DNA from: Ulota crispa
Taxonomy: Eukaryota > Streptophyta > Bryopsida > Orthotrichales > Orthotrichaceae
Direction: 5' to 3'
Length of the DNA stretch: 64,000 bases
Assembly: GCA_963920765.1 (NCBI GenBank)
Contig: OY987248.1
Coordinates: forward strand, 7,040,539 to 7,104,538
Every line of letters starts with the position of its first letter. Within the stretch, counting starts at the first letter, position 1. The notes beneath the pieces are model-generated. The model saw only the letters and a list, made by a program, of their open reading frames with translations, was not told the DNA's origin and ran no database searches. Positions 54,001-64,000 of the stretch are shown here, piece after piece. The translations under genes and the position numbers were made by a program.

Positions 54001-54628
54001 TCTTGTAATTGAAATAGATTCACACCCCTACTACATGTGAGATCAACAAAGAAGTTGGAGAGTATCAAAGCGGTTCTAGTGAACTACTTGAGATCCCAAA
54101 TTAAAACTTCTTATTGATAGTAAATGCCAACTATATGGCAATGTGTATACTAAACCCTATGGTCATTCAAGGGTAGTGATCCACTGCATTACCATTCCTG
54201 GACGCTAGCAGACTCCCTCAGCGCTCAACCGGTAGAAACCTCAAACTAAAATACCTCACCACGTCTCTTTTTCTGTTTTTTTTTGCTTCTGGAAAGCTCT
54301 CTTCTTACATACCGACATGTGGCAGGAAACGTCGATTTCGCCGAGAGGGCCGTTACTAGGACCGGACTACATTGAATTCAGGGATGATGAAGGCGACGCA
54401 TCCCCACCGCCTGCACCGCTAAATGCTCCGTTGTCAGAGCTGCTGTCCTCGGCGATTCATGCGGCGGTGACGGAGCTGGTGGTGCCGCTGTTGCAAGGGC
54501 AGCAGGGGAAAGCTTGCAGTCCCAGTTCCGGTGGGGGGCTGGACATGGGCTTGATGCGGGGGTTCTCCCGGTATTCGCATCTGCGAGCACCACCACCGCC
54601 ACATCAGCAGGAGCCCACTTCGCAGTGA
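50954..54628 (+). CDS. R2R3-MYB transcription factor, MYB1/25/109-like
   Basis: Nuclear DNA-binding regulator. Exon 1 begins at 50954 and runs into the assembly gap at 51223; exon 2 is 52594-53219; exon 3 is 54326-54628. Exon 1 encodes a Gly/Thr-rich start, then R2 ([46 protein letters not shown]). R3 starts KPFT before the gap and resumes [20 protein letters not shown], then [20 protein letters not shown]. The first R3 Trp is replaced by Phe, as usual in plant R2R3-MYBs. [11 protein letters not shown] is the MYB25/109-type sequence, not the MYB44 type. An Asn/Asp-rich low-complexity region and the conserved [11 protein letters not shown] box in exon 3 follow. A phase-1 intron (G|AG) fits the gap junction. 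Intron 1 contains a MITE and a retroelement scrap; intron 2 a tandem repeat and a TTAA element. Confidence 0.92.
51223..51422. other. Assembly gap of 200 N
   Basis: Exactly 200 N, probably a placeholder of unknown true size. It hides the end of MYB exon 1, the intron 1 donor and possibly the flank of the following MITE. Confidence 0.99.
51435..51726. mobile_element. Palindromic MITE, GGGAAAATTT family (copy 5), in MYB intron 1
   Basis: Ends GGGAAAATTTCATGGATACC and its inverse, immediately after the gap. The centre carries GGAAGTGGCATGCACAACAA as in copies 1 and 3. The right half lacks part of the arm (the outer GCAAACTTCAG segment), so it is an internally deleted copy. Confidence 0.85.
51845..52150 (-). 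mobile_element. Possible retroelement coding relic in MYB intron 1
   Basis: A 101-codon frame ([16 protein letters not shown], then [16 protein letters not shown] and [15 protein letters not shown]) on the minus strand within the intron. The Trp/Arg-rich composition recalls the 3' part of plant LINE-type ORF2, but I cannot identify a diagnostic motif. It ends at a stop without further exons. A fragment of a host gene is also possible. Confidence 0.3.
53228..53945. repeat. Tandem array, ~235 bp unit, 3 copies, in MYB intron 2
   Basis: Units start near 53228, 53431 and 53690. Each has ATGGGCTTTT, a TTTTGTCTAATTTTCAGATA-type segment, GCATTATTGAATTGTTG-like sequence, GTTTTCTGTAGTAG and CTCGGTCTCCCCATAAAC. 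A fourth dispersed copy is at 43670-43967. Confidence 0.85.
53946..54176 (+). mobile_element. TTAA-flanked MITE, 234 bp family (copy F), in MYB intron 2
   Basis: The left end TTAACCCCTAAACGTCTAAG is intact; the right end has decayed to GGGTAG. The interior matches copies B and D. It lies between the tandem array and the last MYB exon. Confidence 0.8.
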
Positions 54629-54779
54629 GCGTTTGTTTCCCTACCACAACACTGGTTTTTTGTATCATGTCTATATATATAATAGATTAGGATCGTATTA
54701 GTTGTGTCTGTAGGTCAAGCAATTTAAGTTATGAGCATGGTTAAGCAATGGTCAAGCATGCTTGTCCTAAAATCTACAG

Positions 54780-54893
54780 CTCAAGTCCTGATTGAGAGCT
54801 GCAGTCGTGAAATTGAGAGCTGAAGTCATAAAATTGAGAGCTCAATTGTGAAATTGAGAGCTCAAATCTTGAATTTGAGAGCCCAAGTCAATG
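54780..54893. repeat. Minisatellite ATTGAGAGCT(C/G), about 26 bp unit, 4-5 copies
   Basis: Repeats of GAAATTGAGAGCTCAA with variable spacers, about 150 bp after the MYB stop. It may lie in the 3' untranslated region. The rest of 54629-55316 shows nothing further. Confidence 0.8.
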
Positions 54894-55316
54894 GCTACCG
54901 TGTCCATAGGACACGTGTCATACTAGTATGTATATGATTTTCGAAAGGGGGCTGGGATAGCACGAGCTAGAAATTTCTTTGTGTAGCGGACCAGATCGGG
55001 AACTGTCCATAGTCAGGAGATGTCTGTCATTGCGGTGCCCCTTTTGTGAGGGTGTTGTAGATGATGATAATGGTAGCCTTTTGCTCTCTATTTATTGGAA
55101 TGAAGGAGCTTTGTTTGAGGTACTTGGTTTTAACAGGCGTTTGTTTCACAACTGGTTTGCCTTGGTGCCTTTGCTCTGCATGTTTCATAGGAAGTGCCGA
55201 CGTTGAAGGTTTTCATACCTTGAGTCGAGTGCGCCAGAGCAAAAAAAAACTAGTGGTACAGTGGTGCTTGGTTAACGTCAATCCGATTGACGTTTTATGA
55301 GCCCTCCACAAGGCCC

Positions 55317-55935
55317 TTAACCCCTAAATGCCTGAGGCCTTTTTGGGCTTTTAGGAAATTGCTTCAAATTGAACAAAAAGGTAACATTTTAATATGTTGT
55401 GTCTAGTTCTTTTGAATTGTAACCGTACAAATTCAAACTAGATATGTTAGAGGTCACACCAAAAAAGAAAACACAACAATATCACTAATGGATTGAAAGA
55501 TTATAATGTTTGATCATAAGGGTGTTAAAACTACAAAAATGATTCACATGTTGGATCTAAAAAATGACCATTAAAAAAATATAAGGTTAAAAGAAATAAC
55601 ATACATAACCCCAATCACTTTATAGCTTCTCAAAATTTCTTTTACAAAATTTTCAAATGAATTTTTTGTGCAAACTTTTCTCCAAGATGTACTGTATTTG
55701 AGGCTCATTTCCAAGAGCTCTCAACACTAGAGAAAGTCAAGACCCTTGCACAAAAGCTTGAATAAAAAACTCATAATAGATCATTTTCAAAATCAGATTG
55801 TTGATTCTAAAATTAGACTTCACAAAAAAATAAATCCAAAATGAAAACTACTAAAAATAGCAACTTAGTTAGGTCTACTAAACCTCAAAATATTGCAGAC
55901 ACCAAAATTTGGTGCCGCAGGTATTTAGGGGTTAA
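55317..55935. mobile_element. TTAA-flanked MITE, 619 bp (G)
   Basis: TTAA at both ends with termini CCCCTAAATGCCTG and, inverted, CCCCTAAATACCTG. No ORF. Confidence 0.82.
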
Positions 55936-57001
55936 GAATGGTCTCTCTTAACATTTATTGGGCCTAGAGTGGGTACATTAAAAGTGTGTGTGAAGTGTCT
56001 CTACCTTGTATGACTTTCCTATTGTACATCACAAAAACTATGAATAGAAAATGGCAATCTAGTACTGTGTCACAATTTCTTAATTATTCTCCTATTATTG
56101 TACACAATCATAACTAATGTTACCCTCACAAGTACTAGGTTGAAGATTTTAATATAGAGAAAAAGGACCATGGTAATGTGTACATGTAATTGTAATGCTT
56201 AATGAAAACTAGACATGCCAAAGTGAGCCATGATTGTATTCAAATGCATAGTAGGGTGTAAAGAATTTATTTTGTCCCAAAGTACAAATTAAAACAATTA
56301 AGGAGACCCCTTGAAAAGGGTTCTTGGGGGCCTTGTGGAGGGCTCATAATTTTTCTAATGTTAGTAACAGAAACTATTGGATAGGATCACAATGCCACTC
56401 CCCTTCTGCCCACAATGTGTATTATGAGCTCAGTTAAGGTGAACTGCTTGCATACAATCAACACTTGCTATTTGTCAATGCTCATTTTTACTTATCAACT
56501 AGAAAGGTGTCTAATTAATGAACTAGAAATACGAGTGAGAAAACACCTCCAAAATTGCAACAACCAAAAACCACTAGAACTAGAGGAAATAACGTAAATG
56601 AAATGCTTGTTTATGATCAATGTTTGGGTGCAGCTAACATTTTTTCTAACCCAAAATATTGACCTTATCCAAACACCATTGTATTGATGTAAACCTCATA
56701 TGCGCTTTATTGGATTCTCTCCGTTTCCTTCTCAGTTCCTCATCCGAGTTTTGGTAAGACTTAGGGATGCTTGGAGTTGTCACAATTTGTGATCTGACTT
56801 TGTAGTGGTACTCTTGAACAGCCACGTTTTTCTTAGTATGGCAAATGTATAAAATGGAATGGAAGTGGAGCCATGTTATTCAATAAAACTATGGATTTGT
56901 TTCGACTTTTTGAAGTAAGATGGGGTAAAGACGCTTTTAGAGCATTGTGGTTCTAATTTCAAGGTTTCAGATCTATCTTCATAAGAACACAAAAATATGA
57001 C
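55936..57001. other. AT-rich spacer
   Basis: No gene, RNA or complete element recognised. AGACCCCTTGAAAAGGGTTC near 56304 is a small hairpin. Confidence 0.4.
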
Positions 57002-57232
57002 TAAGGTAGACATACCTTATTCTGCCCATGGTGATAATACCGCGCATTTGTACCTGGCGTGGTCATTTTACCCCCAAAATCTAGAGAGGTTGTAGATGTC
57101 CTATTTTTTGGGACCCAGGGACCCAAAAAATAGGGCATCTATAGCCTCCCTAGATTTTGGCGGTAAAATGGCCACGCCAGGTACAAATGCGCGGTATTAG
57201 CACCATGGGCAAAATAAGGTATGTCTACCTTA
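57002..57232. repeat. Near-perfect palindrome, 231 bp
   Basis: The left half from TAAGGTAGACATACCTTAT is mirrored by the right half with only about ten differences, through GCGCATTTGTACCTGGCGTGG and a centre GGGACCCAGGGACCC. It is much more GC-rich than its surroundings. Arms about 108 bp, loop under 15 nt. Probably a young foldback element. Confidence 0.92.
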
Positions 57233-57316
57233 AGCGTGAATTGGATGTATCTTCTGTTTTTGTTTTAGGAAGAATTCAAAGAATACTTTGGGTAGCTTTT
57301 GCTTTATACCACTACA

Positions 57317-58793
57317 TTAACCCCTAAAGAACCAAGCCATATTTTTTTGTGAAAATCACTAAAAACTGCCACTTCTAGGAGGTTTAGTAAAAAGGGATTT
57401 TATGTTTTGTTTTTGGGAAATCCAACCATATGATCTTGTCCCAGACTAGAAGAGGTACTAGTGGGAAAAAAGTTAGCTCATTCCAGATGGAGAGTGAGAT
57501 ATTTACATCTAAAGTGAAAAAAAAAAAGTTTTTTTCCATGTTGCCCAAAAATTTCAGATGCCTTTAATCACTCTTATAACAAAAAAATTGTTCTACCCAA
57601 AGTTGTGCTTTATTTTTTCCATGTAGGAGATCAAGCTAGGTATGTGTGGGAGAATTTTCAAATCAATTGGAACTATAAAATACATGGGTAAAAGTACTAA
57701 GTAAAAAGAAGTAGAGAATGAGTCAAACCACTAAATTGTTAAGAATTTCATCATGGAAATGAAAAATGCCAATCCCAACAGTAATAATGATGTAATAAAC
57801 AATTCACGTCTTTTGGTTTTGATTTTTTTCCAAAATAGTGAAAATTGAGTCAAATAAAGGACTTCAAAGTATATTTTAGAGTAGAGAATCCATAACTGCC
57901 CACAAACAAAAACCTGTCATAACTTTCATCTCATTGATTGAAATGGAATGACTTAAAGCTGCTCACGTATAAAAAAAATCTAAAGAACCAATTTCAAAAA
58001 ACAAAATTCAGAAAATGTAATTTTTAAAGAAATTTTTGGGCTGCCCGGACGTGCAGTCCTCCCCAAATTTTCATAAATTCATGCATAACTTCTTCATTAA
58101 CCCCTAAGCGCCCAATCAACCATTTTTTGGTCATTGCCCGTTTTTTTGGGCTGCCCAAGATGAAAACAACTTTTTTCAAATTTTTTTTCTATAATAGAAA
58201 ATCAAGTCTAATTTCCAAATTAACTTGAATCATGTCAATCCAAGTTAAACTCCACCAAGGAGAAATTTTCAAAGACAAACACTTCAATATTTGTTAGTGA
58301 TGTAAAATTTGCTATTTCAGGAAACTAATGATGTTCCCTCCTTTCAAAAGATTTCATTTTTGAAGTTTAGGATAGAATGTCTATCTTTAACCAATCATAT
58401 CAATTTTTGAAATCTATGAGTAAAATTTGTAATTTTGGTGAATATTAAATGATAAATGCTTCTAAATTCATTACATAAAAATCCAAAAACGTTTTTGAGT
58501 ATTTGACCATATGGATAATTACTAAACATTATGATTCCTATTTTCTCTTTTGAAACAAACTTCATCAAAGTTACAAAAGTACCATTTTATAACACATCTA
58601 CGTTTTGCCCTTATCCCCTTGGGCCTTTAGGGGTTAAATGTCAAAATGAAGAAAAACTTAGATTCCCTTATAGATCTTTGAAGTCCTCACCTTCAATAAA
58701 AATTTCAGAAAATCGCACAAAGTAGTTCAGCCATAGGTACATGCCCGGAGTCCAACCTGTCCCCCAAAGGGACAATGGTCCTTTAGGGGTTAA
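57317..58793. mobile_element. TTAA-flanked MITE, ~930 bp family (H), carrying a nested element
   Basis: TTAA ends with termini CCCCTAAAGAACCAAG and, inverted, CCCCTAAAGGACCATTG. Without the insertion at 58097-58637 it is about 936 bp, matching the 927 bp of element E and sharing interior motifs with it (ACTAAAAACTGCCAC; GGGACAATGGTCCTTTAGG at the end). Confidence 0.85.
58097..58637. mobile_element. TTAA-flanked MITE, ~540 bp family (I), nested in H
   Basis: TTAA on both sides, 5' terminus CCCCTAAGCGCCCAATCAAC and 3' end, inverted, CCCCTAAAGGCCC. Removing it with one TTAA restores the host element without a break. Closely related to J. Confidence 0.88.
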
Positions 58794-59050
58794 ATATTGC
58801 ATTTAGGGTGCCCCACACTAATTTCTTGACATTTTTCAATACATGAATACTTATTGATGATACTACAATAATTTTCATCAATAATTATTACAAGAAACAA
58901 GTTTTAAAAGGTATGACAACAACAATGCTGCGAAAAGAGAAACTTGCAGCATCCAAGCTATAAACCATATGAAACTCTAGTACTTTGAGTATCAAATGCT
59001 TCTCTAGGTGGTCAAGAAATGAGTGAGGTAACTTTCTAAGGTAAGGCAAC

Positions 59051-59596
59051 TTAACCCCTAAACGCCCAATCAACCATTTTTTGGTTGTTGCCCTTTTTTT
59101 TGAGCTGACCAAAATGAAAAAATTTGATTTTTTAAAAAATTTGAAAAAAAAATCATATAGAAAAGCAAGTCTACTTTCCAACCCAATTTGAATCATGTCA
59201 ATCCAAATTAAGCTCCACCAAGGAGAATTTTTTAAAGAAAAACACTTCAATATTTGCTAGTGTTACAAAATTTACTATTTTGGGAAATTAATGATGTTCT
59301 CTCCATCAAAACTATTGCATTTTTGAACTTTCAAATACAATGTCTATTTTTAACCAATCATACCAAATTTCAAACTCTATGAATGATTTTTTAAATTTTG
59401 ATGAATATTAAATGATAAATGCTTATAAATTCATTTTAGAAGAGTACAAATCTTTTTTTGAATGTTTGACCGTATGAATAATTACCAAACATCATGATTC
59501 TTATTCTCTTTAAAAGCAACCTTCATCAAAGTTACAAAAATATCATTTTATAATGCATCTATGTTTTGCCCTTACCCCTCACACGTTTAGAGGTTA
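59051..59596. mobile_element. TTAA-flanked MITE, ~540 bp family (J)
   Basis: Starts TTAACCCCTAAACGCCCAAT and stays alignable with I along its length (CAACCATTTTTTGG near the start, CATCTATGTTTTGCCCTTA near the end). The right end has drifted to GTTTAGAGGTTAG. Confidence 0.82.
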
Positions 59597-59899
59597 GTTG
59601 TTGAGGCAACCTAAATGCACTATTTAGTGAAGGTTATTTCCAATAATGGTATGAAACTATATTACCATAAACTTGCACCGTTCAAGGTTATCAAGCACAT
59701 ATGTTGCATTGTGGTTATCACAGAATCTTGCCTTTATCCATAGTAGTATGGATTTAAAGATTTCTTTCCTTTACACCCACCAGTCCTCTCTACAGGACTT
59801 GTGGACTCCTGGTTGAAAATATCATTTTAATGTTTTCACGAAATCAACAGACTGTTGATCCCCTACTGTGAAAACATTTTTTATTAAAACTTCTGCTTA

Positions 59900-60296
59900 G
59901 ACCATTTGTGGTCCTAAATCACAACACTATTGGCAGCATTTGAAAGATTGTTATTTACCTTCCAACTTTACCTATGATAGCTCAAAAGTACAAAAGGCAT
60001 ATACAAAATGTATGCTCTTCGTATGAAATTTGGAGTGATCTAACAACATGAACATGCACTTCATGTACTCCAACCTCATCCAAGAACGAGACTGAAATTT
60101 TGTGCAATTGACACTTCGTCACTGCCCAAATGTTTACCTACACAAATGATATGGTGTAAATTCGCAATAGAGATACAACTGAGGTTGTTAGCTTTTGTAC
60201 GCTGCTACGTGGCGTCATCGATAGATGCGATTAATGATGCTCGCTCTGGGTCCGACTTTGAAGCCTCACGTCTCCAATAGAGATTGCCGTCCTGAT
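59900..60296 (-). pseudogene. Duplicated copy of the SULTR4 last-exon end and 3' flank
   Basis: A direct tandem copy of about 60294-60673. It keeps the codons for [20 protein letters not shown] through the stop codon and the downstream flank, but lacks the rest of the exon. The copies differ by scattered substitutions and short indels. It lies downstream (3') of the live gene. Confidence 0.85.
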
Positions 60297-60579
60297 CCAT
60301 TTGTGGTCCTAAGTCACAACACCATTGGCAGCATTTGAAGGTTTTTTATTTTACCTTCAACCTTGCCTATTATAGCTCAAAAACACAAAATGTATGCTCT
60401 TCCAATAAAATTTGGAGTGATCTAACAACATGCACATGCACTTCAAGTACAGTACTGCAACCTCTTCGAAGAACGAGACTAAAATTTTGTGCAATTGACA
60501 CTCAGTCATTGCCCAAATATTTACCCAGACAAATGATATGGTATAAAATACAACTGAGGTTTGTTAGCTTTGTACGCTG

Positions 60580-63500
60580 CTACGTGGCGTCATCGATAGA
60601 TGCTATTAGTGAGGCACGCTCTGGGTCCGACTTTGAAGCCTCACGTCTCCAATAGAGATTGCCGTCCTGATTGTGTTGACTCCGTCGCTCATGGCTGAGT
60701 CCCTTTGGAGGTAATGAGGCGCTCGTTTGTTCGGAAACGGGTTCACCCGGCAAGTGCGAAAGGCAAACTTGAACAGCATCGTGAACTCTGACAAAATACC
60801 ATGAAAGGCCAATAAGGTCAGGCATTCCCGCGCGGGCTAGCGTCGTCATCACTCGTGGATTTGGGTTGCAGAGCGCCATCTGCACATTCCAATGCATAGC
60901 AGCAAGCTTTAGCGACTCTCATAAGGTAGGAGGTTCTAAAACGGAGCACTTATAGGCTGCAACTGAATTTTAGGGAGGTGAAACTTCTTGAAACATTTTT
61001 CAGTAAATTTTCCTTGAAAGACAAGAGAAATTGGCATCTAACCCAAGTTGTTTCATATTTTTTGGAGCTTTGTGGAATTAGTTGTGAAATTTAGAAGTGA
61101 AAAGGCCATAGGTCTCTAAAATGATACACCTCCTCAAATGTATATTGAATGTACATTATTCAAGGGCTATGAAAAACAACATGTACAAAAAGAATACATT
61201 TTGAGGAGGTGCTCCATTTTAGAGCATGCTCCAAATTAGAGCCTCCTACCTTAGTCAGTCATTATCCACAGGAAAATATCTAAAATACCCCTCAGTTCTT
61301 TCAAAATATCAAATGTACCCCTATATTATTTGAATATAAAAAATACCCCTGGTTATATCAATTATACCCCAGAGCGCCATCTGCACATTCCAATGCATAG
61401 CAGGCTTTAACGGCTCACATTATAGTCAGTGAAAGGGCTTTCTTTATGGCTTTGTGGTGCCAGATTGCAGCAAAAAAAAAAATCTGACTAAAAAATCGCC
61501 AAAACGCTTCAAATTTAAAAAAAAACCATGGATGAAAATCACCAAATTATGGATGAAAACCATTTTATAGACATGGAATATGTACTAATGTGATATTTTC
61601 TATCCAATACACAGATGAATGTTGAAATTTGGAGCACCACTATAACATTTTAAATTGCCACTTTCACATTTATTAAAAAATGAAAAAAAAAAAAAGAGCC
61701 TTGGTCAATGATTATCCACAGGAAAATATCAAAAATACCCCTCAGTTCTTTCAAAATATCAAATGTATCCCTATATCAATTGAAATATAAAAAATACCCC
61801 TAGTCAAAATATCAATTATATCCCTAGTTATCTTTGAAAACATCTAATACCCTTAGTTGTCTGGTAGTACCTCTTTAGTGCAAATTTTTCTAAGTATTGG
61901 GATGACAATAGAAATTACAAAAACTAGATGCAAGTTGAATGTACGTCAAATCTTGGAGACAAGCTTTTCAAGCTTTATATAGGGTTTTTGCATTTAAGTT
62001 TATTGTGGCCAAAGCCATTGCATTGACTTAAGGACATGCTTTTCTTTGTCAATATCTTTGGTGCAAATGTGGCTTACAATTTGTTTAGTAAAGAGGTACA
62101 AGACAACTACAGGGTATTAGATGTTTTCAAAGATAACTACAGGTACAATTGATATTTTGACACAAAACCAGGGATATTTTTATATTTCAAATAATATAGG
62201 GATATATTTGATAATTTGACAGAACTGAGGGGCATTTTTTGATATTTTCCCATTATCCACGAGGTATACTGCTACGAACTGTGCCATCAGGAGATAAACC
62301 GTCGAAAAAAACCTGAATATTGCGGGCTTTGTACGCATGGTAAATTTCTTTGAGGGCATGAACACCCGTAGAGTCGATGTATGTTACCGCTGCACATCGA
62401 ACACCCCTACAAATATAAATATTGACATGCTTTTCGAACCTTGATTTCAGCAGTTCTACTTACGTGAAATAGAATGCATTCCTATATCACATATAAACTC
62501 ATTATTACTCGGACTGCTGATACTGGCAAAGTAACCACAAAGCTTGATACGAAAAGCAAGGTCGAGGCATGAGAAAATACGTGACATCTCGATTATGAGA
62601 AAACTGATGCGACCAATGTCATTGCCCTTATTTGCTGAAACTTCGGTATGGAGTTCAAACTCCTGCAGCCTGTCATGGTACCGAGAACTCAGAAGCTGAA
62701 GGGTACGGAAAAGGCAACTCTAGAATTAAGTGAAAAAGCTGCAGACGAATACCTTTCTTTTATGTAATGAATGTTGGCGAAGTATATAGGAGAGTCGATT
62801 CTGAGAATGACAATTCCATGGTAGATGAATGCATCAGGATACTGCAGGATATTACGGTACACAGTGGTACCCGGCAGTCGACCTAACACGGCTGCAAGCA
62901 AGTAAAGAAAGTGTCAGAATATCTCCAACATTCTAGCATTTCAGCAGGCATAACGTGAAAGAGTTGCCGTGGTGTAAGTTATGAACCAAGCAAGGAGAGC
63001 AGGATGGGAGCCAAGTTCCAGCAAATCTTAACATACGATAGGACAATAAACATAACAACTATTAAGCGTACCCATATGAGGATTGGCTGTCTCGTAGATG
63101 ACAAAAGCAAGAGACAAGCCCACCTGACAAACATCAAGCGAAATTTAGAATCGTGAGGTATTCATAAACCTTCAATATTGATGCCTAAATCTTAAAGATA
63201 TCCATCAAGTTTTAATAGCAAACAAAATGGGGGATTTTCAACATGCACGGGTTCCTTGCTCACATACCATAAAGAACATTGTAGGATCACTTACCCCAAC
63301 CAAAACGCCAACCTCAACGCCACAAAACAGGGTAAACAAGCTTGCTGCAAGCCAGAGGAAAAAATCCTTCTTCCCCACTCGCCACAAGAATATTGCTTCA
63401 TCATAATCAACCTGCAACATTTCCAATCAAAGTCGTCAAAATTTAGAGGGGCAGAGAGATAGCCAAATCCAAATTCAAGGTATGAGTAACATGGCTTAAA

Positions 63501-64000
63501 TCTCGGATTTTCCAATGTATCAGACCAGAAGACATACCAAACCAATAACAGCGGATATGACGATAGCCGCTAGTGCACACTGCAATCAAGGAAAACATGC
63601 ACATTAGAAGATATATCAAGAAGTATCACTAACATTCGGCGAGCATGTTTTCCCAAACTTACCAACGTTGAAAGCTAGTCCTCAATTTTCTGATAATTTT
63701 GAGGTGATTGTTTCTGAAAAGCATAGATAGTTTAGCCAAGCACTTTGCAAGAGGCTGCATTAGAAACCGTCGAAAATATCTACATATTTTAGCATCTCCT
63801 ATTTACTCCCCTCGGGTCCCCAATACTCACAATTCTGACCGCAAGAAATGGAAAACATGGCGATCATGCTAAACGGGATATACCGGAAATAAGTGCTGTC
63901 GATACCTGTGGAATTTCTGCGAAAAGGGGTGTGAGAAAAAGTAGAACCGATGTTACCAGCAGGCCCACGAAGATTCCTGCAAATCCACTTTTGGCACCAG
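60580..64000 (-). CDS. SULTR4: SULTR4-type sulfate transporter, C-terminal part (5' end outside window)
   Basis: SLC26/SulP proton-sulfate symporter; the plant SULTR4 group sits in the tonoplast and exports vacuolar sulfate. Exons (minus): >64000-63906, 63579-63538, 63411-63295, 63123-63072, 62891-62753, 62687-62581, 62389-62313, 60879-60580. Junctions are GT-AG and phases agree. Visible: the last membrane segments ([54 protein letters not shown]), the conserved [14 protein letters not shown] and [16 protein letters not shown] linker, then the STAS domain ([49 protein letters not shown]). EMSPVTYIDS and [14 protein letters not shown] point to SULTR4 rather than SULTR1-3. The STAS phospho-acceptor position (TYIDST) is intact. 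The C-terminal tail after VCLSHL is about 50 residues, longer than I recall for Arabidopsis SULTR4. The last intron (62312-60880) is inflated by repeats. Confidence 0.93.
60922..61253. repeat. Foldback element, TAAGGTARGAGG family (copy 2), in SULTR4 last intron
   Basis: Ends TAAGGTAGGAGGTTCTAAA and its inverse. The arms also share TTGAGGAGGTG-type sequence inward, and the central part is not inverted. Same ends as 36358-36770. Confidence 0.85.
61262..61430. repeat. Duplicated scrap: MITE left arm plus SULTR4 exon-8 acceptor
   Basis: 61262-61370 copies the left arm and flank of the MITE at 61721. 61371-61430 copies 60870-60921, which spans the first 10 nt of the last exon and its 3' splice site. 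A decoy acceptor (minus strand GTGCAG before ATGGCGCTCT) therefore sits about 500 bp upstream of the true one. Confidence 0.82.
61721..62250. mobile_element. MITE with long inverted termini and 9 bp target duplication, in SULTR4 last intron
   Basis: The left arm starts GGAAAATATCAAAAATACCC; the right arm ends with the corresponding inverse, and about 170 bp of each arm pair. The 9 bp ATTATCCAC is present just outside both ends, which fits a Mutator-like (MULE) target duplication. No coding content. Confidence 0.82.

Noticed and set aside
54979-55300. ORFs of 75 and 79 codons downstream of MYB
   Set aside because: No domain or splice structure; the region is probably MYB 3' flank.
58888-59250. 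120-codon minus-strand ORF
   Set aside because: It starts outside and ends inside TTAA element J with low-complexity composition, so it is a chance frame.

Overview
This is a 64 kb window of nuclear DNA from a land plant or close streptophyte relative. The evidence is spliced GT-AG genes with plant-type orthologues: a gp210 nucleoporin, a plastid-type MraY, a RuvB-like 1 ATPase, an R2R3-MYB factor and a SULTR4-type sulfate transporter. All are separated by AT-rich sequence full of small non-autonomous transposons. The clade cannot be fixed from the sequence. A nuclear MraY gene and gp210 introns of only about 80-700 bp would fit a bryophyte or other seed-free plant, but this is inference. I saw no rRNA, tRNA, CRISPR array or autonomous transposase.

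Layout. 0.1-1.8 kb (+): remains of a DFRP1/ZC3H15-type CCCH zinc-finger gene carrying a frameshift and a lost splice donor. 3.4-9.0 kb: MITEs, an 880 bp foldback and two degenerate ORFs. 9.4-24.7 kb (-): a complete gp210 gene that I resolve into 36 exons with consistent phases (about 1,995 codons). 25.4-29.0 kb: a repeat belt of palindromic MITEs, a 75 bp satellite and CACTA-type MITEs. 29.5-33.3 kb (+): a complete MraY gene whose 5' end is uncertain. 33.9-36.8 kb: MITEs. 37.1-43.4 kb (+): a complete RVB1 gene of 12 exons (456 aa). 45.2 kb: an orphan exon. 45.4-49.7 kb: MITEs and AT-rich DNA. 49.8-50.4 kb: a satellite upstream of the MYB gene. 51.0-54.6 kb (+): an R2R3-MYB gene of the MYB1/25/109 type, interrupted by a 200 N assembly gap. 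55.3-59.6 kb: nested MITEs. 59.9-64.0 kb (-): the 3' part of a SULTR4 gene whose last exon has been partly duplicated twice. Its 5' end lies beyond the window.

The genes are unrelated housekeeping or regulatory loci rather than a functional cluster. The most interesting material is in the repeats. At least ten elements flanked by TTAA carry CCC(C/T)TAAA-type termini, which looks like the piggyBac superfamily; one sits cleanly nested inside another with TTAA on both sides. There are also several near-perfect foldbacks, one of them a tight 121 bp hairpin inside the decaying zinc-finger gene. I did not find a convincing new multi-gene system.
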